34,793 nt of DNA from Clostridiales bacterium (GCA_009779405.1 WREI01000020.1:1-34793), one strand, 5' to 3'. Shown: positions 23,726 to 32,202, numbered from the stretch's first letter. Notes: generated from the letters alone by a model not told the origin. Numbers and translations: made by a program.

Positions 23726-24418
23726 ATGCAATATTCACGCGAACTGGACGAGATGGTATGCGTCAAAAAGGGCGCGGACCATCCCCCCGCCGCCATCCCC
23801 GAAGAGGGCAGATGGGTGCGGGCGAAGGAGATCCGCGATATCGCGGGGCTGACCCACGGCGTGGGCTGGTGCGCCCCGCAACAGGGTGCCTGCAAACTGA
23901 CCCTCAACGTCAAGGCGGGCATCATTGAAGAAGCCTTGGTGGAGACCATCGGCTGCTCCGGCATGACGCACAGCGCGGCGATGGCTGCCGAGATACTGCC
24001 CGGCAAGACCATATTGGAGGCTCTCAACTCCGATTTGGTCTGCGATGCCATCAACACCGCGATGCGGGAGTTGTTTTTACAGATCGTCTACGGTCGTACA
24101 CAGAGCGCGTTCTCTGAGGACGGACTGGTGATCGGCGCGGGCTTAGAGGACTTGGGCAAGGGACTGCGCTCGCAGGTCGGCACCATGTACGGCAGCAAGG
24201 CCAAGGGGCCGCGCTACTTGGAGATGGCCGAGGGCTACGTCACCAAAATCGCGATAGACGAGGACGGCGAGATCATCGGCTATCAGTTCGTCTCCGTCGG
24301 CAAGATGATGGATGCCATCAAGAAGGGCGTCGATCCGAAGGAAGCCTATGAGAAGAATATCGGCACATACGGGCGTTTTGCGCAGGCAGTGCAGGTCATC
24401 GACCCGCGGCATCAGTAA
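23726..24418 (+). CDS. IscU/NifU-like scaffold-fold protein, partner of GGGtGRT
   Basis: A 230-residue protein. Residues about 40-120 resemble the Fe-S scaffold fold: GWCAPQQGACKLTLNVKAG matches the first Cys strand of IscU, and TIGCSGMTHSAAMAAEILPG with KTILEAL matches the IscU GCGSAIASSS...GKTVDEAL helix. Candidate ligands are Cys49, Cys56, Cys77 and Cys106. The N-terminal 35 and C-terminal 100 residues are extra compared with IscU (about 130 residues). The ribosome site GGAGG lies 11 nt before the ATG, rather far. Immediately upstream of the GGGtGRT gene, a pairing I know from other Clostridia. No cysteine desulfurase is nearby, so a role in general cluster assembly is doubtful. Confidence 0.8.
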   Translation: MQYSRELDEMVCVKKGADHPPAAIPEEGRWVRAKEIRDIAGLTHGVGWCAPQQGACKLTLNVKAGIIEEALVETIGCSGMTHSAAMAAEILPGKTILEALNSDLVCDAINTAMRELFLQIVYGRTQSAFSEDGLVIGAGLEDLGKGLRSQVGTMYGSKAKGPRYLEMAEGYVTKIAIDEDGEIIGYQFVSVGKMMDAIKKGVDPKEAYEKNIGTYGRFAQAVQVIDPRHQ

Positions 24419-24429
24419 GGAGGTTTCCC

Positions 24430-25428
24430 ATGATTACATTTGAAGGATATGAGAGAAGGATCGCCACGATCCAAAAGACGCTGGACGCCTATGGCATACT
24501 CGATTTGGATGAAGCAAAGGCGATTTGCGACGCCGCGGGCGTGGACGCCTATGGCACCGTGAAAGCCATTCAGCCCATCGCGTTTGAGAACGCCTGCTGG
24601 GCCTATACGCTCGGCGCGGCGCTGGCCCTGAAAAAAGGCGTGCAAACGGCGGCGGAAGCGGCGGAGATGATCGGCGTGGGCTTGCAGGCCTTCTGCGTGC
24701 CGGGCTCTGTGGCGGACCAGCGCGCGGTCGGGCTGGGCCACGGGAATTTGGGCGCGATGCTGCTGCGGGAACAGACACGCTGCTTTGCTTTCCTCGCGGG
24801 GCACGAGAGCTTCGCGGCAGCGGAGGGTGCGATCGGCATCGCCCGTACGGCGAACAAGGTGCGTACAACCCCGTTACAGGTTATTCTAAACGGACTGGGC
24901 AAGGACGCGGCGCAGATTATCGCCCGCATCAACGGCTTTACGCATGTGGAAACGGATTACGACCACGCCACAGGCGAACTGCATATCACAAAGCGCAAGG
25001 CTTACAGCGACGGCGAACGCGCGAAAGTGCTCTGCTACGGCGCGGACGACGTGAACGAGGGCGTGGCCATTATGCGCCACGAGGGTGTGGATGTCAGTAT
25101 CACGGGCAACTCCACGAACCCGACGCGCTTCCAGCACCCCGTGGCGGGTACATACAAGAAATGGTGCTACGAAAACGGCAGGCAGTATTTCTCCGTCGCG
25201 AGTGGCGGCGGCACGGGCCGCACCCTGCACCCGGACAATATGGCCGCAGGCCCCGCCAGCTATGGCATGACCGACACCATGGGCCGTATGCACAGCGACG
25301 CGCAGTTTGCGGGCTCCTCCTCCGTCCCCGCGCACGTGGAGATGATGGGCCTGATTGGCATGGGCAACAACCCGATGGTCGGCGCGACGGTGGCCATTGC
25401 CGTGGCGATTGAGGAAGCGGGGAAATGA
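24430..25428 (+). CDS. GGGtGRT family protein (function unknown)
   Basis: A 332-residue cytosolic protein named for its motif, here GGGTGRT at 259-265 in FSVASGGGTGRTLHPDN. Other conserved-looking stretches are the Gly-rich VGLGHGNLGAMLLREQTRCF (about 100-119), GNSTNPTRFQHPVAGTYKKW and GLIGMGNNPMVGATVAIAVA at the C-terminus, so it may bind a phosphate or nucleotide-like ligand. The ATG follows GGAGG by 6 nt. It begins 11 bp after the scaffold-like gene and its stop overlaps the phosphopentomutase start by 4 bp (ATGA), which ties it by translation to nucleoside sugar metabolism. No activity is established for the family. Confidence 0.9.
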   Translation: MITFEGYERRIATIQKTLDAYGILDLDEAKAICDAAGVDAYGTVKAIQPIAFENACWAYTLGAALALKKGVQTAAEAAEMIGVGLQAFCVPGSVADQRAVGLGHGNLGAMLLREQTRCFAFLAGHESFAAAEGAIGIARTANKVRTTPLQVILNGLGKDAAQIIARINGFTHVETDYDHATGELHITKRKAYSDGERAKVLCYGADDVNEGVAIMRHEGVDVSITGNSTNPTRFQHPVAGTYKKWCYENGRQYFSVASGGGTGRTLHPDNMAAGPASYGMTDTMGRMHSDAQFAGSSSVPAHVEMMGLIGMGNNPMVGATVAIAVAIEEAGK

Positions 25429-26594
25429 AGAAGAGGGTAATATTAATCGTTCTGGATTCCGTGGGCTGCGGCGCGCTGCCGGATGCCGCCGAGTTTGGCG
25501 ACGCGGGCGCGAACACGCTGGGGAATATCTATAAGGCGCGGGGGCATTTGCATATCCCACACATGACCCGCTTGGGTTTGGGGAATATCGAGGGCGCGGG
25601 GCTGCCGGGCGTGGACGCACCCGCGGGAGCCTTTGCCCGTTGTGCGGAGTTCACCTATGCCAAGGATACGACCTGCGGGCATTGGGAGATGGCGGGGCAC
25701 GCACTGGCACAGCCGTTCAAGACCTATTTGGACGGATTTCCCCGCGAGTTGATTGACGAATTCGAGCGGCGTATAGGGCGCAAGACCATCGGCAACTATG
25801 CCGCGTCCGGTACGCAGATCATCATGGATCTGGGCGATGCGCATGTGGCGACGGGCTGCCCCATCGTCTATACGAGCGCGGACTCGGTTTTTCAATTGGC
25901 GGCGCACGAGAGCGTCATCCCGCTTGCGGAGCTGTACCGCATGTGCGAGATCGCGCGCGAGCTCTTGGTCGGGGAATACTTAGTCGGGCGCGTGATCGCC
26001 CGCCCCTTTACGGGTACGAGCGGGGCCTATACGCGCACCGAGAACCGCAGGGATTATGCCATGCCACCGTTTGCCGATACCATACTGGACGCCTTGCAGC
26101 GGGAAGGGCATACGGTCGTCGGCATCGGCAAGATTGAGGACATCTTCTGCAACCGCGGCATTGACGTTGTGGATCACACCAAGAACAACCCCAGCGGCAT
26201 CTCCGCCACCGCGCGCGTCATTCAGGATGGAAGCGGCGCGTTTGTGTTCGTCAATCTGGTGGATACGGACATGCTCTATGGCCACCGCCGCAATGTGGAG
26301 GGCTATGCGCGGGCTCTGGAGGACTTCGACGCTTCCCTGCCCGAACTGCTCGATAATCTGGCGGAGGGCGATATTTTAATGCTCACCGCCGATCACGGCT
26401 GCGACCCCACGCACAGCGGCACCGACCATACGCGGGAATATATCCCGTTGCTGGTCTACGGCAAACCGGTCAAGCCGGGCGTGGATTTGGGTACGCGGGG
26501 GCAGTTTTCGGATATTGGGGCGACGATATACGAGTATTTGACTGGGGAAGTTTGGCGCGAGGGCGTTAGCTTCTTGAAAGATATACAAGTATAG
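25425..26594 (+). CDS. deoB: Phosphopentomutase
   Basis: A 389-residue alkaline phosphatase-superfamily mutase that interconverts (deoxy)ribose 1-phosphate and 5-phosphate. MKKRVILIVLDSVGCGALPD holds the metal-binding Asp11. Thr81 in KDTTCGHWEM corresponds to the phosphorylated Thr85 of Bacillus cereus DeoB. ADHGCDPTHSGTDHTREYIP holds the remaining metal ligands and VGRVIARPF the cap. Length is normal. The start ATG overlaps the GGGtGRT stop; the next gene starts 2 bp after its stop. With the purine nucleoside phosphorylase 1.6 kb downstream it completes nucleoside sugar recovery. Confidence 0.97.
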   Translation: MKKRVILIVLDSVGCGALPDAAEFGDAGANTLGNIYKARGHLHIPHMTRLGLGNIEGAGLPGVDAPAGAFARCAEFTYAKDTTCGHWEMAGHALAQPFKTYLDGFPRELIDEFERRIGRKTIGNYAASGTQIIMDLGDAHVATGCPIVYTSADSVFQLAAHESVIPLAELYRMCEIARELLVGEYLVGRVIARPFTGTSGAYTRTENRRDYAMPPFADTILDALQREGHTVVGIGKIEDIFCNRGIDVVDHTKNNPSGISATARVIQDGSGAFVFVNLVDTDMLYGHRRNVEGYARALEDFDASLPELLDNLAEGDILMLTADHGCDPTHSGTDHTREYIPLLVYGKPVKPGVDLGTRGQFSDIGATIYEYLTGEVWREGVSFLKDIQV

Positions 26595-26596
26595 CT

Positions 26597-27547
26597 ATGC
26601 ATAATCTGGCGGAGCGCGACGATACATATATTGCCCGCCTTGCGGAATTTATCCGCGGGGAGTATGGTATCGCCGCGCTTTTTGTCGCGCCCGCGACGCG
26701 CGGGCATTACGGTGAGACCTGGCGCATGGATACGGAGAGCGGCAGTTATTTTCTGAAGCTGGATTATTTCCCGCGCCATCGGGAGAAATACCGCAACAGT
26801 TTGGAGGTTGTGCAGTATCTTTGCGATTGCGGGATTGATTATGTCGGGCGCATCCTGCCGACTGCGCGCGGCGCGCTGTCCGCCGATTTCAACGGGGCGG
26901 TACTTGCCGTTTTCGACTGGATAGACGGTGTAAACGATGAATCGGACGCCATCAAGCGCGCGGAATATAATATGCTCGTGCCGATTTATAACCAGACCAA
27001 GCCGGGCTTTGCCATTCCGTCGCTCGTTTTTTCTGACGAAGCGGCACTGCGCTTTATGGAGAAATGGGACGCCCTGAAGGCAGACCCGAAGACCGAGGAC
27101 GAGATCGCCATACGCGCATTGCTCGCGCGGCACAGCGCGGCCCTGCATCATTACGCCGCGCGCCTGCGCCATTTCGCGGCGCTTTGCGCGCAGGACTATT
27201 CGCGTTTCTATCTCACGCACGGCGACGCGGGCGGGAATTTCCTGTGGGGCGACGACAGGAATTATATCATCGATTGGGACGAGACGATGTACGCGCCGCC
27301 CGAGCGCGACGCGTGGGTGATGTGTTGCCGCGACTGGGCGATGCGGCTGTTTGCGGACGCGTTGGCGCAAAGCAATATCGGCTACACCCTGCGCCCCGAA
27401 CGTCTGGCTTTTTACTGTTACCACATGTTTTTCATGTATATCGGCGAGTTTCTGGACGACCTCACCCTCTACGGAAAGCGGCAGGATATCGAGGAATATT
27501 TTGATTGCTGGGTGATGGAGAGGATGGAGTATGTGGATATGCTGTGA
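26597..27547 (+). CDS. Aminoglycoside phosphotransferase-fold kinase
   Basis: A 316-residue small-molecule kinase of the APH/choline kinase fold. Lys54 in YFLKLD is the likely ATP-binding lysine. The catalytic loop is His208-Gly-Asp210 with Asn214 (THGDAGGNFLW), and the metal-binding Asp pair is in IIDWDE (226-228). It starts 2 bp after the phosphopentomutase stop with no clear ribosome site, so it is probably translated by coupling. That position suggests a substrate from nucleoside or sugar metabolism rather than an antibiotic. Spectinomycin-type or homoserine kinase-like relatives exist; the sequence does not settle the substrate. Confidence 0.82.
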   Translation: MHNLAERDDTYIARLAEFIRGEYGIAALFVAPATRGHYGETWRMDTESGSYFLKLDYFPRHREKYRNSLEVVQYLCDCGIDYVGRILPTARGALSADFNGAVLAVFDWIDGVNDESDAIKRAEYNMLVPIYNQTKPGFAIPSLVFSDEAALRFMEKWDALKADPKTEDEIAIRALLARHSAALHHYAARLRHFAALCAQDYSRFYLTHGDAGGNFLWGDDRNYIIDWDETMYAPPERDAWVMCCRDWAMRLFADALAQSNIGYTLRPERLAFYCYHMFFMYIGEFLDDLTLYGKRQDIEEYFDCWVMERMEYVDML

Positions 27548-27576
27548 CTGCACTGTATGCAAACGGAGGAATAAAC

Positions 27577-28083
27577 TTGGCTGAACTTTGGGATATTCTT
27601 GATGAAGACGGCAACGCAAAAGGTCATCTTCATGAGCGCGGCAAGCCTATGCGCAAAGGCGAGTACCACCTTACGGTTTATGTATGGATTGAGAACGACA
27701 ATGGCGAATACCTTATCTCGCAAAGATCGCTTAATAAAACGTTCCCCCATACTTGGGAATGTACAGGTGGAAATGCGATTGCGGGCGATGACAGCTTGAC
27801 TACGGCATTAAAAGAAACAAATGAGGAATTGGGCATTATTCTTGAACCGCAGAACGGGCGAATGATTAAACATCGTTTGCGGCGTTGCGTTTGTAACCAT
27901 TGCTTGGCTGATGTTTGGCTGTTCCGGCAAAATGTCGATATATCAACCGTAGCTCTTGCTCCCGATGAAACCTGCGGCGTAATGTGGGCAAACCGTAATG
28001 AAATTAACCGTATGATTGACGAGGGAATATTCACAACGTGGGGACTATTTGCATACATGGATGAATTATTCGAGGGAGCATAA
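27577..28083 (+). CDS. NUDIX hydrolase, Idi-like subgroup
   Basis: A 168-residue NUDIX protein. The TTG start at 27577 follows GGAGG by 7 nt; the upstream ATG lies inside the kinase gene. The opening (ELWDILDEDGNAKGHLHERG) and the layout are those of isopentenyl isomerase-like NUDIX proteins that hydrolyse nucleoside diphosphate derivatives. The NUDIX box spans 65-87 as G-x5-D-x7-K-E-T-x-E-E-x-G-I: the first Glu is Asp71 and the Arg is Lys79, conservative changes, while Glu80, Glu83 and Glu84 remain. By eye it is clearly richer in A/T than its neighbours, so it may be a later insertion into the operon. Confidence 0.88.
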   Translation: MAELWDILDEDGNAKGHLHERGKPMRKGEYHLTVYVWIENDNGEYLISQRSLNKTFPHTWECTGGNAIAGDDSLTTALKETNEELGIILEPQNGRMIKHRLRRCVCNHCLADVWLFRQNVDISTVALAPDETCGVMWANRNEINRMIDEGIFTTWGLFAYMDELFEGA

Positions 28084-28162
28084 CTGATGAATTGCGTGCA
28101 GTGTAAGCATTTTCATAGCTAAGAACAAAACCAATCAAATCAACAAACGGAGGAGAAACCAC

Positions 28163-28978
28163 ATGCAAGAAATTATCCAATCCGCAGCAGCGCTGCTAAT
28201 GGCTGCGGGCGCCGAGAGCGCTAAGATCGGGCTGATTCTCGGCTCGGGGCTGGGCGACTATGCCGAGACCTTGGACAACCCGCGCTTTGTGAACTATGCG
28301 GATATCCCGGGTTATCCCGTGTCCCATGTCGCGGGGCATAAGAGCCGCTTTGTCGTCGGCGAAAAGGCGGGCAAGACCGTCGTCGCCATGCAGGGGCGCT
28401 TCCATTTCTATGAGGGCATACCCCAGAGCCTGCTGGCGCTCGGCGTGCGCACGATGCGCGCCGTCGGCGTGGAGACCGTGCTTATCACCAACGCGGCAGG
28501 CGGCGTGAACATGAACTTCCACCCCGGTTCGCTGATGCTGATCAGCGACCACATCAATTACAGCGGCAGCAACCCCCTCATTGGACCCAACGACGACGCC
28601 TGGGGCCCGCGCTTCCCCGACCAGAGCGATACCTACAGCCGCGCCCTGCGCATTCGCTTGCGCGAGATGGCGGCGGCAGAGGGCATAGAGCTGGAAGAGG
28701 GCGTCTATATGATGTTCTCCGGCCCCTGCTTCGAGACGCCCGCCGAGGTGCGCATGGCGCGCATTGTGGGCGCGGACGCCGTGGGTATGTCCACGGTGCC
28801 GGAGGCGATTGTCGCCGCCCACTGCGGCATGCGGGTGCTGGGCATCTCGCTGATCACCAATATGGCCGCGGGAATACTCGACCAAAAGCTCTCGCATGAT
28901 GAGGTCAACGAGACCGCCGCGATTGCGCGGGAGCGCTTTACGCGCTTGGTGGATTTGATTTTGGAGCAATTGTTGTAG
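28163..28978 (+). CDS. punA: Purine nucleoside phosphorylase (trimeric, PNP-I type)
   Basis: A 271-residue enzyme that splits purine (deoxy)nucleosides with phosphate into base and (deoxy)ribose 1-phosphate, the substrate of the phosphopentomutase upstream. IGLILGSGLGDYAE, VAGHKSRFVVG and MQGRFHFYEG are phosphate-site regions; LITNAAGGVN and the GPCFETPAEVRMARIVGADAVGMSTVPE stretch bind base and ribose. The ATG follows GGAGG well. The TAG stop (28976-28978) is part of a GTAGGGGC element that begins at the last codon, so the protein may have lost or gained a few terminal residues; QLL is its end here. Confidence 0.95.
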   Translation: MQEIIQSAAALLMAAGAESAKIGLILGSGLGDYAETLDNPRFVNYADIPGYPVSHVAGHKSRFVVGEKAGKTVVAMQGRFHFYEGIPQSLLALGVRTMRAVGVETVLITNAAGGVNMNFHPGSLMLISDHINYSGSNPLIGPNDDAWGPRFPDQSDTYSRALRIRLREMAAAEGIELEEGVYMMFSGPCFETPAEVRMARIVGADAVGMSTVPEAIVAAHCGMRVLGISLITNMAAGILDQKLSHDEVNETAAIARERFTRLVDLILEQLL

Positions 28979-28990
28979 GGGCGGATATTG
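28975..28990. repeat. Half palindromic element supplying the punA stop codon
   Basis: GTAGGGGCGGATATTG: the left half and core of the element without the matching right arm. The TAG ends punA. Confidence 0.7.
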
Positions 28991-29108
28991 GCCGTTAAAC
29001 GCTGCGCTCGCCGAACACCCGCCACCCCGCTGCACTTTTTCGTTTTTGGAACCAAACAGCGCTTGTATGCAGCATTGTTTAGAACTGCACACCTGGCTCG
29101 GTTGCATG

Positions 29109-29164
29109 GATTGCTTCGTCGTGGGGTATCAGTAATTAGTTCAATTATGCTCCTCGCAATGACG
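29109..29164. repeat. Split dyad repeat (GGATTGCTTCGTCG ... GCTCCTCGCAATGACG)
   Basis: The two halves match the ends of a short intergenic repeat that I recall from many unrelated bacterial genomes; here about 25 bp of A/T-rich sequence separates them. GATTGC and GCAATG-type ends are complementary (ATTGC/GCAAT). Confidence 0.5.
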
Positions 29165-29197
29165 GCACGCCCGGCCTCACTGCGTGTACCAACAACC

Positions 29198-29220
29198 GTA
29201 GGGGCGGATATTATCCGCCC
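29198..29220. repeat. Palindromic element upstream of hemW
   Basis: GTAGGGGC leading into GGGCGGATA-T-TATCCGCCC (29202-29220). It lies 26 bp upstream of the hemW start and would form a hairpin in its leader. Confidence 0.8.
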
Positions 29221-29245
29221 AAAATAACCACAAAGGAGTAACCCC

Positions 29246-30403
29246 ATGCCGACCCTATACATCCACATCCCCTATTGCATCAAGAAATGCCTTTATTGCG
29301 ACTTCTGCTCCGGGCCCGCAGATTCTTATAAGAATATGTACGCCGACCTTGTTTCGCGGGAGATTGAGTTGACTGCGGCGAAGATGCGCAAGAAGGGGGA
29401 AGAGATTACCCCTGCGGCAACCGTGTTTTTCGGCGGCGGCACGCCTACGAGTTTGCCTGCTCGCGATTTGATTCAGATTCTTTGTGCGTTGCAGGCGCAG
29501 TTTTCGTTTGCGAAGGATGCCGAGATTTCCTTTGAATGCAACCCCGCCACCGCTTCGCGCGCTGACCTCGCCGAACTGCGCAGGGCGGGGTTTAACCGCA
29601 TTTCCATCGGCTTGCAGAGCGCCGATGATGCGTTGCTGAAACGCATAGGCCGCGCGCATAGCTATGCCGACTTCCTGCAAACCCTTGCTTGGGCGCGGGA
29701 AGCTGGTTTCATAAACATCAATGTGGATGTGATGCATGGGCTGCCGGAGCAGACGCAGGAGTTGTATCTGGATACCGTTCGCAAAGTTTGCGATTTGGAG
29801 GTGCAGCACGTCTCCGCCTATGCTCTAATCCTCGAAAAAGACACCCCACTCTACCATGCGGTGGAAATTGAGCAGACAGAAACCCTGCCCGATGCGGACG
29901 CGGTGGCGGATATGCAGGACGCAGGCATGGCGCTGTTGGCCGAGCACGGCTACGCGCGCTATGAGGTCAGCAATTTTGCCAAACCCGGCTACGTCTGCCG
30001 CCATAACTTAGTCTATTGGAACAACGAGCCCTATCTGGGTTTCGGCGTTGCGGCGCATTCCTCCATGCCCGGCAAGAAGGGCGTCTGGCTGCGCCGCGCC
30101 AACGCGGACAGCACCCGCGCCTATGCCCAAAAAATCGAGCGCAACGCCCTGCCCACGGCGGAGATCATCAAGCTGTACGCTTCCGAGCAGATGTTTGAGA
30201 GCGTGATGCTCGGACTGCGCAAAGTGGAGGGCATACACCGGGTCGGCTTTTTCGCGCGCTACGGTATCCCCGTCGAACAGGCCTTCCCCAAGGCCGTTAC
30301 GGAGGTCGACGTCTGCGGTTGGTGGGAGGAGGACGCGGACTATTTGCGATTGACGCCGAAAGGGCTGGATTTGCTGAATACGGTTTTGGCGCTGTTTCGG
30401 TGA
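29246..30403 (+). CDS. hemW: Radical SAM heme chaperone HemW
   Basis: A 385-residue radical SAM protein that binds and delivers heme; older annotations call it oxygen-independent coproporphyrinogen oxidase. The cluster motif Cys11-x3-Cys15-x2-Cys18 is in YIHIPYCIKKCLYCDFC, opening as HemW does. FGGGTPTSL is the SAM-binding GGE-type region and NVDVMHGLPEQT is conserved. The C-terminal HemW domain includes YEVSNFAKPGYVCRHNLVYWN, with the heme-site HNxxYW motif that separates HemW from HemN. The ATG follows AAAGGAG. No other heme genes are near. Confidence 0.93.
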   Translation: MPTLYIHIPYCIKKCLYCDFCSGPADSYKNMYADLVSREIELTAAKMRKKGEEITPAATVFFGGGTPTSLPARDLIQILCALQAQFSFAKDAEISFECNPATASRADLAELRRAGFNRISIGLQSADDALLKRIGRAHSYADFLQTLAWAREAGFININVDVMHGLPEQTQELYLDTVRKVCDLEVQHVSAYALILEKDTPLYHAVEIEQTETLPDADAVADMQDAGMALLAEHGYARYEVSNFAKPGYVCRHNLVYWNNEPYLGFGVAAHSSMPGKKGVWLRRANADSTRAYAQKIERNALPTAEIIKLYASEQMFESVMLGLRKVEGIHRVGFFARYGIPVEQAFPKAVTEVDVCGWWEEDADYLRLTPKGLDLLNTVLALFR

Positions 30404-30426
30404 AATGAAGCAAGGAGGAACTGTTT

Positions 30427-31556
30427 ATGAAAGAAAAATGGCTGCGGATTGGTATTTTGATTGGGCTGCTGGTTTTGGCGAGTTTGGTTGCTGCTCTTGT
30501 TCTGCTTTTGATATATCTCCCGCCTGTGGGGGATGAACGGCAGGCGGCTGTCACGGCGATGCCGACGGATGCGCCCTCCCCCACGCCCGAACCCGTCGAA
30601 CTCGGGGATTTCGATGCCCCTCCAATGTTCATGGGATTCCTTGCAAGGTCTTGGGAGGATACTGTGTATGATGAAAACGGAAACAAAATCAGCAGCGCGT
30701 ATCATCAAGCAGGGCATCCGCAGTATTTCTGCCGCATCACAACGAGTGAATATGACGAAAACGCTAACATGACAAAGATAGTCTACTGGGATCATGACGG
30801 GAACGAACGGTGGCGGGAGGAGTATGCATATGATGCCGGGGGGCGTATCGTTCAGATGCACGGAACGGGCATAGACAGCTATAAAGAATGGCGATATGAT
30901 GAATGGGGGAATGTGATATATCGTTCATCTGTGGGCATGAATCAATTTGAGAGCAGCACCGAATTTGATGCAGAGGGGAATCAAATAGGCTCAATTGTTA
31001 AGAATACTATGGGGCAATGGGTTTCTACTCATGCATCGGATGGGAATTGGAGCATTGAGGAGCATTATACACTAAGCGGCGAGCGGGACAAATGGACGAA
31101 AACCCTTTATGAGAGAGACGGCTTGGGATATATCATTAAGGAAACAGCTTAAGAACTGGACGAAAACGGCAATGAAATTTTGACGGGCGTTACGGAATAC
31201 ACCTATGACGAGTGGGGAAATGAGATACTAAATGCCGAACACGATGCTGCGGGTGCGTTGTTGAACAAGATGGAAAGCGTTTACGATAAGGATGGGCATA
31301 TGCTGCTGGATTCCTATACGAGCGCGGGCTATACTATCACGACGGAAAACGCTTTCAATGAAAAAGGTGACCTGATTATGTGCATAGAAACCTACAACGA
31401 TATAGTAGAAGTATACGAATATGCTTACGAATACAACGATGCAGGCAGAATAACAAAGGAAACATGGATATTGAACGGCGAATTAGGCGGATGAAATATG
31501 ACCCGGCGGGGCGCTTAATCCACTCCGTTACCTATCAATCCCCGCAAACTTCCTAA
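30427..31556 (+). pseudogene. Decaying YD-repeat (Rhs-like) membrane-anchored protein
   Basis: A good ribosome site (GGAGG) precedes MKEKWLRIGILIGLL, a membrane anchor (about 8-31), then a Pro/Thr linker and a run of YD-type repeats (EYAYDAGGRIVQM, EWRYDEWGNVIY, EYTYDEWGNEIL, YEYNDAGRITKE). The frame is broken twice: an in-frame TAA at 31150-31152 where GETAxELDENG should continue, and a shift near 31485-31493, after which the frame starting at 31491 continues the repeats as KYDPAGRLIHSVTYQS before TAA at 31554. Both pieces stay recognisable, so decay is recent. A/T-richer than neighbours. YD proteins are surface or toxin scaffolds; this one is short. Confidence 0.78.
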
Positions 31557-32202
31557 CCGCTTTCCTGTCCACCAGATACAACCCATGCCCCAGCAGCAGG
31601 AAGAAGATCAGGATCGCGCCGATGTATAGCAGCGCCTGCGCGCCCAGCGTGTCGAAATCGAGGAAGTAGTAGGGATAGCGCGATACGGTCTCGCCCTCTG
31701 CCCCGGGGAAGCGATACAGATAGCCCGTGAAGCGGACGAAAACCGCGAAAACGACGTAGAGCAGCGGAAAGATGCAGACGTAGTATACGTCGCGGTATTT
31801 CAGCCGCCGCCCCGTAGCGAAGAGCAGGTAGTCGAGTAGGCACAACAGGGGCGTGATGCCGTGCACGGCTATGTTCGCGAATTGCCAGAGGTTTGTCAGG
31901 ATGGGCGCGAGCATCACCCAATAGACGGCGAAGGTGATGAGTAAATCGCAGGCGCAGACCATTTCAAAGCGGGCGAAAAAGGCCGCGCTGCCGCGCTTGC
32001 CTTCGCGCAGGGATATGGCCGTGCGCGTGGTTAGCATTGCAAACAGCACGACGGCGAGCACGTTGCTTTGCAGGGTGTAATATAGGAACATGGAGGGGTG
32101 GAACTCGCCGCTGAAAATGCCGAGCTGGGACAGGAGCCCTGTGAGCGCGAAGAGCAGGGCTGCCGCGCGGTAGGCGAGGGCGAGGGGCTTATTTTTTATC
32201 AT
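31528..32202 (-). CDS. Pr6Pr / FAR-17a-like integral membrane protein
   Basis: A 224-residue protein with six hydrophobic segments. The pattern fits the Pr6Pr family (FAR-17a/AIG1-like): YTLQSNVLAVVLF in helix 2, ITFAVYWVMLAP, then HGITPLLCLLDYLLF with the conserved His, YPYYFLDFDTLG and a final helix. Eukaryotic AIG1/ADTRP relatives are membrane threonine hydrolases acting on fatty-acid esters of hydroxy fatty acids, with Thr and His as catalytic residues; bacterial members are untested. The ATG follows GGAGGA. Its 3' end overlaps the degraded YD-repeat gene by about 29 bp. Confidence 0.8.
   Translation of the reverse strand: MIKNKPLALAYRAAALLFALTGLLSQLGIFSGEFHPSMFLYYTLQSNVLAVVLFAMLTTRTAISLREGKRGSAAFFARFEMVCACDLLITFAVYWVMLAPILTNLWQFANIAVHGITPLLCLLDYLLFATGRRLKYRDVYYVCIFPLLYVVFAVFVRFTGYLYRFPGAEGETVSRYPYYFLDFDTLGAQALLYIGAILIFFLLLGHGLYLVDRKAVRKFAGIDR

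Noticed and set aside
22368-23852. A 494-codon open frame on the plus strand opposite ygeY
   Set aside because: It mirrors ygeY codon structure in G/C-rich DNA, has no ribosome site and no recognisable protein; ygeY is a clear family member. The same reasoning rejects long frames opposite ygeW (20333-21553), the PBP (3429-4559) and the kinase gene (26456-27619).
23726-24418. Plain IscU/NifU housekeeping scaffold
   Set aside because: The length (230 versus about 130 residues), extra C-terminal domain, absent desulfurase gene and pairing with GGGtGRT argue for a specialised relative rather than the general scaffold.
5549-29220. Repeated palindromes considered as a CRISPR array
   Set aside because: Copies are scattered over many kilobases rather than in tandem with regular spacers, their cores differ, and no cas gene is present.
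28979-29245. Possible remnant gene between punA and hemW
   Set aside because: Short frames exist but none has a ribosome site or a recognisable product; the stretch is explained by repeats.
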